Assembly (NCBI RefSeq): GCF_005938385.1
Contig: NZ_VCRA01000005.1
Span: 124,001-188,000 of the forward strand
Length of the DNA: 64,000 bases
From: Paenibacillus mesophilus
GTDB lineage: Bacteria; Bacillota; Bacilli; Paenibacillales; NBRC-103111
Direction: 5' to 3'
Shown here piece after piece: positions 42,414-52,039 of this stretch. The translations under genes were made by a program, and so were the position numbers. Below the pieces are notes generated by a model. The model was given only the letters and a program-made list of their open reading frames with translations, searched no databases and was not told the origin of the DNA. The first letter of the stretch is position 1, and each line of letters starts with the position of its first letter.

Positions 42414-44702
42414 CTAGCGGCTCAATATTCCGTAATCGCGAAGCGCCTCCTTCAAACGGTTCACCTCCTCCTCGAGATCGGATAATGCCGCTCCGCTCGT
42501 ATTGTCGATCGGGGCAAGACTGCCGATCCTACCGATCGGCTTCCATATCGGAGCCGCATAAGTTACCCTGCTCGGAGCGGGAATTCCCGTAGTAAGCGGC
42601 GAATGAAGGCGAACTTCATTGCCGGAGATCCGGACTATTTGCCGCACCTGATTGCCGGCCGCGATCCGAATCCATTGATCTATCTCAAGCTGCGACGAGT
42701 CGTTAACCGTTATGTTCGGTTTCCCCGCTTCGCCTGTTGCTTGCACGTTCGCTAACGTTCCGGCCGTGCCGGTCTCGACCGCCTGATAGCCTGCCGGCGT
42801 CTTCCCGTCCGTCCCATTTGAGCCGGTGATCCAAACGATATCTCCTTTGTCATAAGTGCCCGACACCGGAGGATATACCGGTGAGTAGTGCGCGAACTTC
42901 CGGGAAGCGTCCGACTTGACCGACGGACTCAGGAACAGCCATAAACCGCCCTGCTTCGATTGAATGAGATTATTCGTCACTTCGACGCCGGCGTACGTTC
43001 CTTCCGAATCGCTTAGGCGAATGGAGAACATGCCTCTCGCCGAATCGTAGGTATCCGTTATCATATTGCCGGCTATCCGGGCGCCGACGACCGTAGACCG
43101 CAGCGCGATTCCCGACCGGTACGATTCGACGGAGGTCGGATAATGACCCGGGTTAATAATGACATTTCCCGTAATTTGCACGTTGGAGACGATACCCATC
43201 TTCTGAAAACTGCCGACTTGAATGCCGGTAATCGGCGCGTTCTTGATGATGTTGTTGCTGATGACGATATTCGCCATATCCGAGTTATGCGTGAACCCGA
43301 TCCCGTATGCTAACGCTTGCATTTCCGGCCTTAGCTCGAATTCCTCCTGGAACATGATCGTATTGCTCGTGACCGTAATATTTTCGAAAAGGGCTTTCTC
43401 CGTCGTCCATCCCGCACTTGCAATCCCGGTCGTCAATCCCCTTCTATGCACGGTATTCGCCAGGCTGATCGTATTGCCGCTGACCGTCACGTTTTTCACC
43501 GGATGATTGCGGTACGGTCCGATCTGGATGCCTTGATTGGCGTTGCTGATCGTATTGCCCGTTATCGTCATGTCGCACCGGTCGTCGCCGCCGCTTCCCG
43601 CCTGCAGATTGACGCCCGTATAATACCCGTCCACGACGTTGTTTGATACGACGCTTTGGCCCATATGCGTCTCGATCGCACCCCGCGCCTTCTGTCCGGG
43701 GGCCGCATGGAACAAGCAGTTCGACACCGAATGGTTTCTTCCGTTCAAATAAACGGCTGAATTGTCGTAATTGCCGCTCCCTTTGGCCATAACGAAATTG
43801 AAGTAGCAGTTCGTTATGGAGGCGAACTTGCCGGCGTCGCTGTTCAGCGAAACCGAGTTTACGCCACACGTCGGGTCGAAATGAACGTTGTCAACCGCGA
43901 TGTTCTCGTAGCTGTACGAAATGATGCAAAATTGATGGTAATAGCTCGAATCTTTCCGCTCCAGATCGATGTTGCACGAATCGTTTCGCTGCGGGTTTTG
44001 GTCGAACTTCAGATTGCTGATCCGAACGTTCCTGAGCGGGACGGAATTGCTGCCGTAAAAGATCGCAAAATAGTCTCCTGCGCCGTCCTTCACCTTGATG
44101 ACCGAATTCGTCCCTTCTCCAAGCAAATTCACATTATCTTTCAGCTTGATCCATTTGCTTAAGTAGGGAGAGACGACATAGATCCCTTTCGGGAAAAAAA
44201 CGGTTCCGCCGCCCTTCGCCGACACGGCGTCGATCGCGTCCTGGATGGGCTGAAAATCGTCGTGAGTCCCGTCCCCTTTCGCCCCGAACCATTTCACATT
44301 CGTATATTCGGTCTCCATCTTCCGTTTGAACCGGGCTCCGGAGGAGGAGACGACGACTGTTCCCTTATTATCCTTCGTAACGTAATCGTCCGGGTCGAAG
44401 ATGAAATGTCCTTCTTGTCCCGGGTCGGTCACATAATAGACTGCCGCCGCATCCGGAGCTGTCATCGCTCTTAAATCGCCGATTGTCGTCACGCCGAATA
44501 CGTTCATTCCGGAATTATCGCCCGACTTTTTGCCGCCGGAGCCTTGTACCGCGGTATCTCCCCCTTGGACGGCTGCGATCGATGTGCCGAGAATTGCAGT
44601 CGCACCTGCTATGCCCAGCGCTGCCAGCAGCTTTCTTCTGCTGATCGGCCCGCCGGTTTTTGCGCGCTCCCTCGCTTCCCGATTGTCTGTCTCTTCCGCC
44701 AT
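42414..44702 (-). CDS. Tat-exported right-handed beta-helix protein, long form
   Basis: A 762-residue protein. Tat signal ISRRKLLAALGIAGATAI at residues 20-37; the GH55/pectate-lyase-3-type opening VKWFGAKGDGTHDDFQPIQDA near residue 139; many beta-helix coils with stacked Asn residues (ITGNTISNANQGIQIG, VSGNTISLAN, ISNNIIKNAPITGIQVG). A small beta domain near residues 640-720 contains GDIVWITGS and IWKPIGRIG. It ends in a heptad-like coil (LEEEVNRLKEALRDYGI) that may trimerise it. Catalytic residues are not evident. A class II site lies upstream. Confidence 0.88.
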   Translation of the reverse strand: MAEETDNREARERAKTGGPISRRKLLAALGIAGATAILGTSIAAVQGGDTAVQGSGGKKSGDNSGMNVFGVTTIGDLRAMTAPDAAAVYYVTDPGQEGHFIFDPDDYVTKDNKGTVVVSSSGARFKRKMETEYTNVKWFGAKGDGTHDDFQPIQDAIDAVSAKGGGTVFFPKGIYVVSPYLSKWIKLKDNVNLLGEGTNSVIKVKDGAGDYFAIFYGSNSVPLRNVRISNLKFDQNPQRNDSCNIDLERKDSSYYHQFCIISYSYENIAVDNVHFDPTCGVNSVSLNSDAGKFASITNCYFNFVMAKGSGNYDNSAVYLNGRNHSVSNCLFHAAPGQKARGAIETHMGQSVVSNNVVDGYYTGVNLQAGSGGDDRCDMTITGNTISNANQGIQIGPYRNHPVKNVTVSGNTISLANTVHRRGLTTGIASAGWTTEKALFENITVTSNTIMFQEEFELRPEMQALAYGIGFTHNSDMANIVISNNIIKNAPITGIQVGSFQKMGIVSNVQITGNVIINPGHYPTSVESYRSGIALRSTVVGARIAGNMITDTYDSARGMFSIRLSDSEGTYAGVEVTNNLIQSKQGGLWLFLSPSVKSDASRKFAHYSPVYPPVSGTYDKGDIVWITGSNGTDGKTPAGYQAVETGTAGTLANVQATGEAGKPNITVNDSSQLEIDQWIRIAAGNQVRQIVRISGNEVRLHSPLTTGIPAPSRVTYAAPIWKPIGRIGSLAPIDNTSGAALSDLEEEVNRLKEALRDYGILSR

Positions 44703-44778
44703 CTCCTGCTCCTTCCTTCATGTCCGGATGAACTCGCTTTCATCGTTATCATATCGGGAGCCGGAGGCGAAAGCTTTA

Positions 44779-44844
44779 TTCATACGCTCGTTTTTTTTGT
44801 ATTCCGTTTTGTCATTTTGTTCGCGGAATTGGTAAAATTGTTCG
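44779..44844 (-). promoter_or_regulatory. Class II regulated promoter with 21-bp direct repeat
   Basis: On the minus strand CGAACAA occurs at 44838-44844 and 44817-44823, a 21-base period, each followed by a TKACM-type extension. A -10 candidate TATGAA lies at 44779-44784. The site is shared by the divergent beta-helix and AraC genes. Confidence 0.6.
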
Positions 44845-44916
44845 AGAGGAATTCGACACCGATTGTGGAAATAATACACCGACGGTTATGCACTTCCGGG
44901 AAGGGGACTAAAACGG

Positions 44917-45816
44917 ATGGAGTTTCCGAGATATCGGGCGAAGCAGGAAATCGTGATCCGCAAGCTAGTCACCTGCTATTATTTCGAACTGGCCAAAGAC
45001 TACGCTTTTGAGGGCGAAAAGCACGATTTCTGGGAGTTTATGTACTTGGATAAGGGGGAGCTGCTCGTCGAAACGGATGACGGCCGCCATGTGCTCAGAC
45101 AGGGAGATCTGTTATTCCTCGAGCCGAACCTGTTTCACGGCGCCAGGAGCAACGGTACGATCGCACCGAACTTGTTTATCGTGTCGTTCGAATGCCGCTC
45201 GGGCAAGATGACTTACTTCAAGAAAAACCGGCTGTTCCACCTGGGAGACCGGGAGAAAGGCTGGCTCGCGCTGCTCATGCAGGAGTGCGAGCGCGCGTTC
45301 GGTCCCGATACGGCCATACCGCCGACCAGACGGTTGGTCGCCAAACAAGACGCCCCCTTCGGCGGCGAGCAATTATTCGTAATGTTTCTCGAAACGCTGC
45401 TTATCCTTCTGATTCGAAACGGGTTATCGCCGCACCATGCGGAGCAGCTCCCTTCCCCGTCCAAGGAACGGCAGGAGACCGGACTCGCCGAAGAAATTAT
45501 CGGTTACATGAAAAAAAATTTGGGCAGGGAGATCACGGTGGAACATCTATGCAGCGTCTTTATGATCGGGAAAACGCATCTCAGCATCATCTTCAAGAAG
45601 AAAACCGGCAGCAGCGTCATGGAATACGTGAACCATCTCAAAATAGAGAAAGCCAAAAAATATATTCGCGAAGACAACTTCAACTTCACGGAAATCGCCG
45701 AATTGCTCGGTTACGGCAGCGTGCATTATTTCTCCAAGCATTTCAAAAAAAGAACCGGATCGTCGCCGTCCGAGTATGCGAACATATTGAAATCGAGGCT
45801 GTTCAAGCGGAATTAG
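44917..45816 (+). CDS. AraC family transcriptional regulator, no. 2
   Basis: A 299-residue regulator with an N-terminal cupin sensor (FEGEKHDFWEFMYLDKGELL, DLLFLEPNLFHGAR) and a C-terminal AraC DNA-binding domain near residues 195-292: ITVEHLCSVFMIGKTHLSII and FTEIAELLGYGSVHYFSKHF. It is divergent from the long beta-helix gene and presumably controls it through the class II CGAACAA repeats in between. AAGGGG lies about ten bases before the ATG. No terminator was identified after it. Confidence 0.92.
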   Translation: MEFPRYRAKQEIVIRKLVTCYYFELAKDYAFEGEKHDFWEFMYLDKGELLVETDDGRHVLRQGDLLFLEPNLFHGARSNGTIAPNLFIVSFECRSGKMTYFKKNRLFHLGDREKGWLALLMQECERAFGPDTAIPPTRRLVAKQDAPFGGEQLFVMFLETLLILLIRNGLSPHHAEQLPSPSKERQETGLAEEIIGYMKKNLGREITVEHLCSVFMIGKTHLSIIFKKKTGSSVMEYVNHLKIEKAKKYIREDNFNFTEIAELLGYGSVHYFSKHFKKRTGSSPSEYANILKSRLFKRN

Positions 45817-45957
45817 GATAGGTAGTCCATAGAGTTTGGGGCAGAAGCTTGTAATTCATCTCATTTCGCAGCCAATAAGAGTTCCAAAAGACCGTTATCT
45901 CTAAAGCGGCCGTTTCCCTAGTAGACACAATTAATACTATATCGCCCCACAAACGGC

Positions 45958-45983
45958 AAAAAAACCGGAACGATTCGTCCCGG
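45958..45983 (-). terminator. Terminator of the permease-yesMN operon
   Basis: Arms CCGGGACG and CGTTCCGG (G-U pair) around a three-base loop, followed on the minus strand by seven T residues. Confidence 0.88.
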
Positions 45984-45997
45984 CCAACACTCTCCTA

Positions 45998-46774
45998 CTA
46001 CTGGACCATCTCGTCCGCTTCGACCCCCTGCATTTGAAATAGCTTGGGAGATGCGCCCGTATACTGCTTAAACACTTTGCGAAAATGTTTGTAATCCGCG
46101 TAACCGACCTGTCTCGCGATATCCGTAATGCTTTGCTGCCCGCCGCGGATCATGCGGATCGCCGCTTCCATGCGCCGCTCGGTTACGTACTGCACGAACC
46201 CTTTGCCCGTCTCCTGCTTGAACAACCGACTCAAGTAAGAAGCATTGAAACCCAACTGCCCGGAGAAGTCGGTGATGGACAAGTCGTGCATAAACGTTTC
46301 GCACACCGATTGCCGGATTTTCTCGACCAATTCTTTGCCTTGAACCGGCGTAACCGGCACCGTTTCCAAAACGTCCGCGCGCCCTTTGGAGGCAGGAGCC
46401 ATTACGGCTTTGGCGCGGGAAAGCGCGGAGACGATATGCGCCCGGTTCAGCGGTTTCAGGATATAATCGAATGCGCCGAAATGAACCGCTTGCCTGGCAT
46501 ATTCGAATTCGCTGTGGGCCGTTACGATCAATACGGGAATCGTCCATCCTCTCCGCCGCATCTCCTCGAGCAGCTGCAGGCCGTCCATGCCCGGCATCCG
46601 GATATCGGTTATGACGATGTCCGGTTTGGCCTGTTCCATACAGGCGATCGCTTGGCGGCCGTCCCTCGCTTCCGCCGTCACGGCGTACTCCGGGCAATCC
46701 CGCTTAATCACCTTCTTCAACCCTTCCAGCATCCAAAATTCGTCGTCCACCAGCAGCGCATGATACACCGTCAT
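45998..46774 (-). CDS. YesN-type response regulator with AraC output domain
   Basis: About 258 residues. The receiver domain has the acidic pair in HALLVDDEFWML, the phospho-acceptor Asp in IVITDIRMPGMDGLQLL near residue 55, and the Lys in YILKPL near residue 105. The output domain is a double HTH: IRQSVCETFMHDLSITDFSG and ITDIARQVGYADYKHFRKVF. It pairs with the YesM-type kinase encoded by the overlapping upstream gene. I chose the ATG at 46774 after GGAAGGAGAAG, a 71-base overlap with the kinase gene. It is a candidate for class III sites. Confidence 0.93.
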   Translation of the reverse strand: MTVYHALLVDDEFWMLEGLKKVIKRDCPEYAVTAEARDGRQAIACMEQAKPDIVITDIRMPGMDGLQLLEEMRRRGWTIPVLIVTAHSEFEYARQAVHFGAFDYILKPLNRAHIVSALSRAKAVMAPASKGRADVLETVPVTPVQGKELVEKIRQSVCETFMHDLSITDFSGQLGFNASYLSRLFKQETGKGFVQYVTERRMEAAIRMIRGGQQSITDIARQVGYADYKHFRKVFKQYTGASPKLFQMQGVEADEMVQ

Positions 46775-48578
46775 CTTCTCCTTCCCTGATCGCAATCTCC
46801 ACGCTCGTTCCTTCACCAACCCGACTTCGCAGTTGCAGCTTGATCCGATCCCGGTACACCATCCGCAGTCTCATCTTCACATTTTCCAGGCCGATATGCT
46901 CCTTCGGCTGATGGAAATCAGGCTCTTCCGCTTCAAGCCGCACTCGAATTTGCCTCAGCCGCTCCTCCTCGATCCCGATCCCGTCATCCTCGATTCGGAA
47001 CATGACATATCCGTCGCCTCTCGATGCCGTTATTGTGATAAGGTCGGTTCGTTCTCCATTCAAGAAAGCATGGGTTACGGCGTTTTCGACGATCGGCTGA
47101 AACATCAGCTTCATGACCGGATACGGAAGCAACTCCGGATCGACATTCCAATCGACGCGAAACCGGCCCGGAAAGCGAATCTGCACGATGCTCAAATAGG
47201 CGTTCAAATGCCCGATTTCATCTTCGAGCGTTGTCATGGACGAGCCGCTGATGCTGTATTTGAACATATGCGACAACGACTGGCTGACGGACACGATCTC
47301 CTCAGCCTCGTACACTTCGGCAATGCAGACAATAACGTTCAACGTGTTGTACAGAAAGTGCGGGTTGATCTGCGCCTGCAGCGCTTTCATTTCGGAGTCT
47401 TTCCGAAGCAGCTGGTGCCTGTACTCCCGTACCTCGGCCATAAACACTTCGTTCTTCATCCGGTTCAGTTCGCTTACCATCCGGTTGAAGCCGATGCCGA
47501 GCCGGCCGAATTCATCCCGGCTCTTTAGCTCGATCGCCACATCGAAATTGCCTCTTTCCACCGTTCGCATTTTGCTCTCTAAGAATTGGAGCGGACGGGT
47601 AATCATCCGGCTAAGGGCCGTCGACAGCACGATAATGACGATGACGGCCGCGATGCCGGCGAGGAAAATCCCGAGACGAATCGTTTGCATTTCCGTAGCC
47701 AGCTCGTCAAACGGAACGACGCCGACTATTTTCCAACCCGTCTGGGCAGACGTATGGAATCCGACCAGCAGCTTCTCCCCGGCGGCCTTCATCATGAAAT
47801 GACCCGATTGTTTTCCCCGGAAAAGCTTCAGCCTTTCGTCCTCCTTCAACCAAGACAACGAATGCCGCGAAGGAATGACGTGATTCCCGTCTTCCGTCAT
47901 CATGAAGACGTACCCGGTGCGGCCCAACTGGATCGTTTCGCTCATCTCGCGGATAATCGTCGGCGAGAAGTCGAACAGCAGCGTTCCTTTCGTCGCGAAG
48001 TCCCGGATGTCCATCAGCCGCAATGAGAACGTCACGACCGGCTCGTCTCTCACATACGATTGGGGATGAACGGGATTCAAGCGGAATTGCGGCTGCCTCA
48101 CGATTTGTCTATACCAGTCGTCCTCCTGAAACGAGTAGCCGAGCCGTGCCACTTCCCCCGATCCGTTGTAGACCAGTATCCCCGAGTCGGTCACGAGGTA
48201 GATGCCCTTCAAATAGCTGCGGAAATTGCCGATGCTGTCGAAAAAGTTTCTCACCGCCCGGATCGAATGGACCGTTCCGGGATCAATCGGCTCGCCCGAG
48301 CCGTGAAGGACGGTTTGCACATCGGAATCGAAGCGCACGATATTGGCGACCCGCTCCATCTCCTGCACGAAGGAATCCAGTCTGCCTCCCGCCTGCTTGG
48401 CGATTTCCACCGTATATTTGCTCAGCTCCTCCTCGAACGCCCGAGTCGACTGACGATAGAAGATGAGCGCAATAAACAGGACGGGGATAAGTCCGATCAG
48501 GAAAAACAGGAGCAGCAGCTTGTTCTTCACATTCATGTTCCGGAACAAGCCGGTCAAGCCGAATCGGATCGTTGTCAT
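46704..48578 (-). CDS. YesM-type sensor histidine kinase
   Basis: A 624-residue membrane kinase. A transmembrane helix near residues 18-40, an extracytoplasmic sensor domain to about residue 285 (containing LVTDSGILVYNGSGE), a second span near 295-315, then a HAMP linker (LQFLESKMRTVERGNFDVAI). The His_kinase box is MKALQAQINPHFLYNTLNVI near residue 400, with the phospho-His in NPHF. A GHKL ATPase domain follows (FQPIVENAVTHAF, IEDDGIGIEEER). It senses an extracellular sugar or binding protein and signals to the adjacent YesN partner. It is co-transcribed with the permeases. Confidence 0.94.
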   Translation of the reverse strand: MTTIRFGLTGLFRNMNVKNKLLLLFFLIGLIPVLFIALIFYRQSTRAFEEELSKYTVEIAKQAGGRLDSFVQEMERVANIVRFDSDVQTVLHGSGEPIDPGTVHSIRAVRNFFDSIGNFRSYLKGIYLVTDSGILVYNGSGEVARLGYSFQEDDWYRQIVRQPQFRLNPVHPQSYVRDEPVVTFSLRLMDIRDFATKGTLLFDFSPTIIREMSETIQLGRTGYVFMMTEDGNHVIPSRHSLSWLKEDERLKLFRGKQSGHFMMKAAGEKLLVGFHTSAQTGWKIVGVVPFDELATEMQTIRLGIFLAGIAAVIVIIVLSTALSRMITRPLQFLESKMRTVERGNFDVAIELKSRDEFGRLGIGFNRMVSELNRMKNEVFMAEVREYRHQLLRKDSEMKALQAQINPHFLYNTLNVIVCIAEVYEAEEIVSVSQSLSHMFKYSISGSSMTTLEDEIGHLNAYLSIVQIRFPGRFRVDWNVDPELLPYPVMKLMFQPIVENAVTHAFLNGERTDLITITASRGDGYVMFRIEDDGIGIEEERLRQIRVRLEAEEPDFHQPKEHIGLENVKMRLRMVYRDRIKLQLRSRVGEGTSVEIAIREGEDDGVSCAAGGRRILDAGRVEEGD

Positions 48579-48597
48579 GATGACTTCCCCTTACGTA

Positions 48598-49440
48598 TTA
48601 TCCTTTCACGGAGCCGGCGACCCCTTCCACGAAATACCGTTGAAACGCTATGAAAATAACGATGATCGGAAGCAGCGAAATACTGGCCGCCGCAGCCATG
48701 CCCGTCCAATCGACGCTGAATTCGCCGACGAACTGGTACATCCCGACGCCCAACGTCCGCAAATCAGGCTTGTTGAGCGTGAAGATGAGCGGCAACAAAA
48801 AGGAGTTCCAAGCCCACATGAACTGCAAAATGCAAGTCGTCGCCAGGATCGGCTTCGACAACGGCAGCATCACTTGCGCGAACGTCCGGATGAATCCGCT
48901 GCCGTCGATTTCCGCCGCTTCCTCCAGCTCCTTCGGCAGTCCGCTGAAATGGGCGGTGAACAGCAGTATGAACAGGACATGGGCTCCGCCGACTTCGGCC
49001 AAGATGACGCCGGCGAGCGTATTGTTGAGTCCGAGCGAATTGATCAGGAAGTAGATCGGAATGATCGTATACCCTTTCGGCATGAACAAGGTAGCCGTTA
49101 TAAGCGACAAAAAGACGACTCTGCCGGGAAAACGGTATCTTCCGAGCACGTATCCGGTCATGGCGCACACCGCGACTACGATTGCCACGACGAACACCGA
49201 GACGATGACCGTATTGAGAAAGTATGTGGAAAACTTGGCAGTTTCCCACGCTCTCGCGTAGTTGGCGAACTGGAGCTTGTCCGGCAGGAAGCTATAGCCT
49301 TTCGAAATATACTCCGAATTCGTCTTGAGCGACGAAGATATCATCCAGATGAACGGATATATCCAGATCAGTCCGAAGACGATTAATACGAGATGAACGC
49401 ACCAGCGCGCTATCTGTTTTGCTTGCACCGTTAACCGCAT
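48598..49440 (-). CDS. Carbohydrate ABC permease, MalG type (CUT1)
   Basis: A 280-residue inner-membrane permease with six spans. The cytoplasmic EAA loop that contacts the ATPase is ELEEAAEIDGSGFIRTFAQV near residue 180. The N-terminus has the family-typical FGLIWIYPFIWMISSSLKT, and the C-terminus ends QRYFVEGVAGSVKG. It partners with the MalF-type permease encoded just upstream (12-base gap). The yesM kinase gene follows at a 19-base gap. There is no ATPase gene in the unit. Confidence 0.95.
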   Translation of the reverse strand: MRLTVQAKQIARWCVHLVLIVFGLIWIYPFIWMISSSLKTNSEYISKGYSFLPDKLQFANYARAWETAKFSTYFLNTVIVSVFVVAIVVAVCAMTGYVLGRYRFPGRVVFLSLITATLFMPKGYTIIPIYFLINSLGLNNTLAGVILAEVGGAHVLFILLFTAHFSGLPKELEEAAEIDGSGFIRTFAQVMLPLSKPILATTCILQFMWAWNSFLLPLIFTLNKPDLRTLGVGMYQFVGEFSVDWTGMAAAASISLLPIIVIFIAFQRYFVEGVAGSVKG

Positions 49441-49452
49441 TCCGTTCCCCCC

Positions 49453-50388
49453 TCAATGCGACGATTGTCGGCCGCCTGTTTTTTTCACGATGAACCCGAG
49501 CGCGAGTGAAACGAATAAAATGGCGAAGCCGTATACGACTCCGGCGGCGGACGCGAAACCCGCTCTTGGCATCCCCCCGCCCTCGAAGGCGTAACGGTAT
49601 ATGTACAAGTCGACCATATCCGTATGAAAAGCCGGCCCGCCGTTCGTCATCGACTTCACGAGATCGAAGACGTGCAGCGCATTCACCGCGGACAGAAGCA
49701 GAATGACGCTGCCCACGGGCGCTAGCAGCGGCAGCATCACATAGCGGAACGTTTGGAACCACCCGGCCCCGTCCACTTTCGCCGCTTCGAACAGCTCCTT
49801 CGGCAGCGATTGCAGCGCCGCCAGCCAGTATACCATCTTCATGCCGAATGTCTTCCATATGCCTACGAGAATGATGATCATCATCGCCGTATCCATCGAA
49901 CCGAGCCAATCGACCGGCTTCTCGAGAATGCCGACCGCCATCAGCAGCTCGTTGACAAGCCCCTTGTAAGCCCCGAAAATGAACCGCATCACGATCCCGA
50001 TCACGGCCGTCGTCGTCACGACAGGCAAGAAATAAATCGTCCGGTATACGGTCGCGCCCTTCAGCCACGACGAATTCAGCAAAATCGCGACGAACAGCGC
50101 GAGCGGAACTTGGACGAGCACGACGAAGAACATGAAGATGAAGCTGTTCTTGAACGCGTTCCAAAAAAACGGGTCGGCGATCGTCTCCGCATAATTGGCG
50201 AAGCCGATGAAATCGGTTACGGCTCCGTACCCGCTCCAGTTAAAGAAGCTGTACACGTAACTCATAACAATCGGGTAAATCGTAAATGCGAGAAAAAGCA
50301 CGAGCTGCGGCAAAATAAACAAATAGCAAAACAGCAGTTTATTGCGATTGTTCCGGCTAATGGATGCGACACCCTTGACTGCGGTCAT
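49453..50388 (-). CDS. Carbohydrate ABC permease, MalF/UgpA type (CUT1)
   Basis: A 311-residue permease with six spans. The EAA loop is KELFEAAKVDGAGWFQTFRY near residue 207, and the N-terminal span is FLAFTIYPIVMSYVYSFFNW. It is the first gene of the permease-permease-yesM-yesN operon, led by a class III promoter about 30 bases upstream. With the downstream MalG-type subunit it should import oligosaccharides delivered by the neighbouring lipoproteins. The ATPase is expected to be a shared MsmX-like protein. Confidence 0.95.
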   Translation of the reverse strand: MTAVKGVASISRNNRNKLLFCYLFILPQLVLFLAFTIYPIVMSYVYSFFNWSGYGAVTDFIGFANYAETIADPFFWNAFKNSFIFMFFVVLVQVPLALFVAILLNSSWLKGATVYRTIYFLPVVTTTAVIGIVMRFIFGAYKGLVNELLMAVGILEKPVDWLGSMDTAMMIIILVGIWKTFGMKMVYWLAALQSLPKELFEAAKVDGAGWFQTFRYVMLPLLAPVGSVILLLSAVNALHVFDLVKSMTNGGPAFHTDMVDLYIYRYAFEGGGMPRAGFASAAGVVYGFAILFVSLALGFIVKKTGGRQSSH

Positions 50389-50418
50389 GGTATAGTTCCC
50401 CCTTCCTTGTATAGGTTT

Positions 50419-50487
50419 ATTGTAATCGCTGTCATTAAGGTTCCATAAGGCAGTCGCGCTTTACATGAGGGGGGAATATTTTTACAT
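50419..50487 (-). promoter_or_regulatory. Class III regulated promoter, copy A (permease operon)
   Basis: Minus strand: ATGTAAA at 50481-50487 and at 50460-50466 (21-base period), then AATGACAGCGATTAC and -10 TACAAT (50419-50424). The whole 65-base arrangement recurs at 53578-53645 with the same spacing. The transcript would have a leader of only about 25 bases. Confidence 0.75.
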
Positions 50488-50500
50488 GCCGGCAGTTCGG

Positions 50501-50537
50501 TCCAAACAAAGAGGCAGTCCTGCGAAAAGCGACTGCC
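50501..50537 (-). terminator. Terminator of the binding protein-sulfatase operon
   Basis: Arms GGCAGTC and GACTGCC around a loop, followed on the minus strand by a T-rich tract, just past the sulfatase stop and before promoter copy A. Confidence 0.8.
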
Positions 50538-50545
50538 CGACCCAA

Positions 50546-52015
50546 TTATTGATGCTTCACCGCATACTCGGGATGCGGCACCGCGTATTCTCTGTCCACG
50601 TAGCCGCTCGAAGCCGGGTCCCCCACATCGAACCGTTCGAGTCCGAGCTCTCGCTTCACTTTCGCCTGATACGTCTTGGCGCGCTTCTCCGCCTCATCGG
50701 GGTCGCAGACGCTTCTTAGCCTCGCCTCGCATGCCGCGAGCACCTCCCGAATCGCCGGCGACTCCCCGGAACTAGCGACAAGATCGCGCATTTCTTCCGG
50801 ATCGTTCTCCAGATCGAATAGCTGCGGTTGAACACCGTCCGTGTAGTAGACATATTTCCACTGCCGCCAGCGGATCATGTACATGCCGACCGGCATTCCA
50901 TGTGCATGGTACTCGCTGAAGACGAAGTCGTTGCGTTCTTTGTCCTGTTCCCCGCGTCCCAGCTTCAGCAGCGATCTCCCCGGCAAGCCTTCCGGATGCG
51001 GGACATTCAACGCTTCGCATACCGTAGGGTATATGTCTACGAGCGAGACCGGAATATCGACCCGCTGCCCTTGAGCGATTTGCGGTCCTTTCACGATCAT
51101 CGGCACGTTGGCGGTTTCCTCGTACATGCTGCACTTGAACCACAGCCCATGCCGTCCGAGCTGCTCGCCGTGGTCGCTCGTATATATAATGAGCGTATCG
51201 TCGTACATGCCCTCTTCCTCGAGCGTACGGATGATCGTGCCGATGTTGTCGTCCAATTCTTGGACAAGCGCATAATAGCCGACGTGCATGCGGCGGATCG
51301 TCTCTTCATCAATCGCATCGGAGCGGAAATAGTGGCGGAGCGACTGCAGCGGCGCGTTCAATTCGGTAAACGGCCTGTTCAGCGATTCGGGTACTTCGGT
51401 AATAAGCTTATCGTAGTAATCCCAATATTGCTGCTTCACATAGAACGGAAAGTGCGGATGCGAGAAGCCGACGTACAGAAACCACGGCTCTTGCGACTCC
51501 GTCCGCCCTTTATTCGAGCGCTGCTTCAGCCATTCCACCGTCTCGGCCAAAATCCGCTGATCGTTGCTCTGCCCTTCCCGTATTCCGATCCGTTTGTATC
51601 GTTCCTCTACGAGAGGCTTCGCTTCACCCGTTTGCCGGAAAAACGCTCCGATATCGATGCGCTTGCGGTGTCCTGGGCGGCTTGCGGATAACCCTTCATA
51701 TTGGCCGTCCGGATGCAGGTCGAGCTTGCCGAAGCTGTGCATCGTCTGCCCATGCTTCGCCAAATGATGCGACATCCCCGGCTGTTTGCCGTCGTACGGC
51801 GTCGCGTTATCCCATGTTCCCAATTCGTGCACATAACGTCCGGCGAAGAAGCTTGCACGCGCCGGCGTACAAACAGGGCAATTCGTATAAGCCCGCGTAA
51901 ACACGGTCCCTTCCTGCGCCAACCGGTCGAGAGTGGCGGTTTTGGCTACCTGATGCCCGTTGCAGCCCATCACGCTGTTGGAATGCTCGTCGGACATGAT
52001 GACCAATACGTTCAT
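50546..52015 (-). CDS. Cytoplasmic sulfatase (type I, formylglycine-dependent)
   Basis: A 489-residue sulfatase. The N-terminal metal-binding NVLVIMSDEH is followed by the maturation motif CTPARA, with the Cys-to-formylglycine residue at Cys49. Later metal and substrate motifs include GKLDLHPDG, VGFSHPHFPF and YTSDHGEQLGRHGLW. There is no signal peptide, so it acts in the cytosol on imported sulfated sugars. Choline sulfatases and glycosaminoglycan 6-sulfatases share this layout; the nearby PL8 lyase favours the latter. A formylglycine-generating or anSME enzyme is not in the window. Confidence 0.93.
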   Translation of the reverse strand: MNVLVIMSDEHSNSVMGCNGHQVAKTATLDRLAQEGTVFTRAYTNCPVCTPARASFFAGRYVHELGTWDNATPYDGKQPGMSHHLAKHGQTMHSFGKLDLHPDGQYEGLSASRPGHRKRIDIGAFFRQTGEAKPLVEERYKRIGIREGQSNDQRILAETVEWLKQRSNKGRTESQEPWFLYVGFSHPHFPFYVKQQYWDYYDKLITEVPESLNRPFTELNAPLQSLRHYFRSDAIDEETIRRMHVGYYALVQELDDNIGTIIRTLEEEGMYDDTLIIYTSDHGEQLGRHGLWFKCSMYEETANVPMIVKGPQIAQGQRVDIPVSLVDIYPTVCEALNVPHPEGLPGRSLLKLGRGEQDKERNDFVFSEYHAHGMPVGMYMIRWRQWKYVYYTDGVQPQLFDLENDPEEMRDLVASSGESPAIREVLAACEARLRSVCDPDEAEKRAKTYQAKVKRELGLERFDVGDPASSGYVDREYAVPHPEYAVKHQ

Positions 52016-52039
52016 GCGCTGCCCATCCTTCCGGATCGA

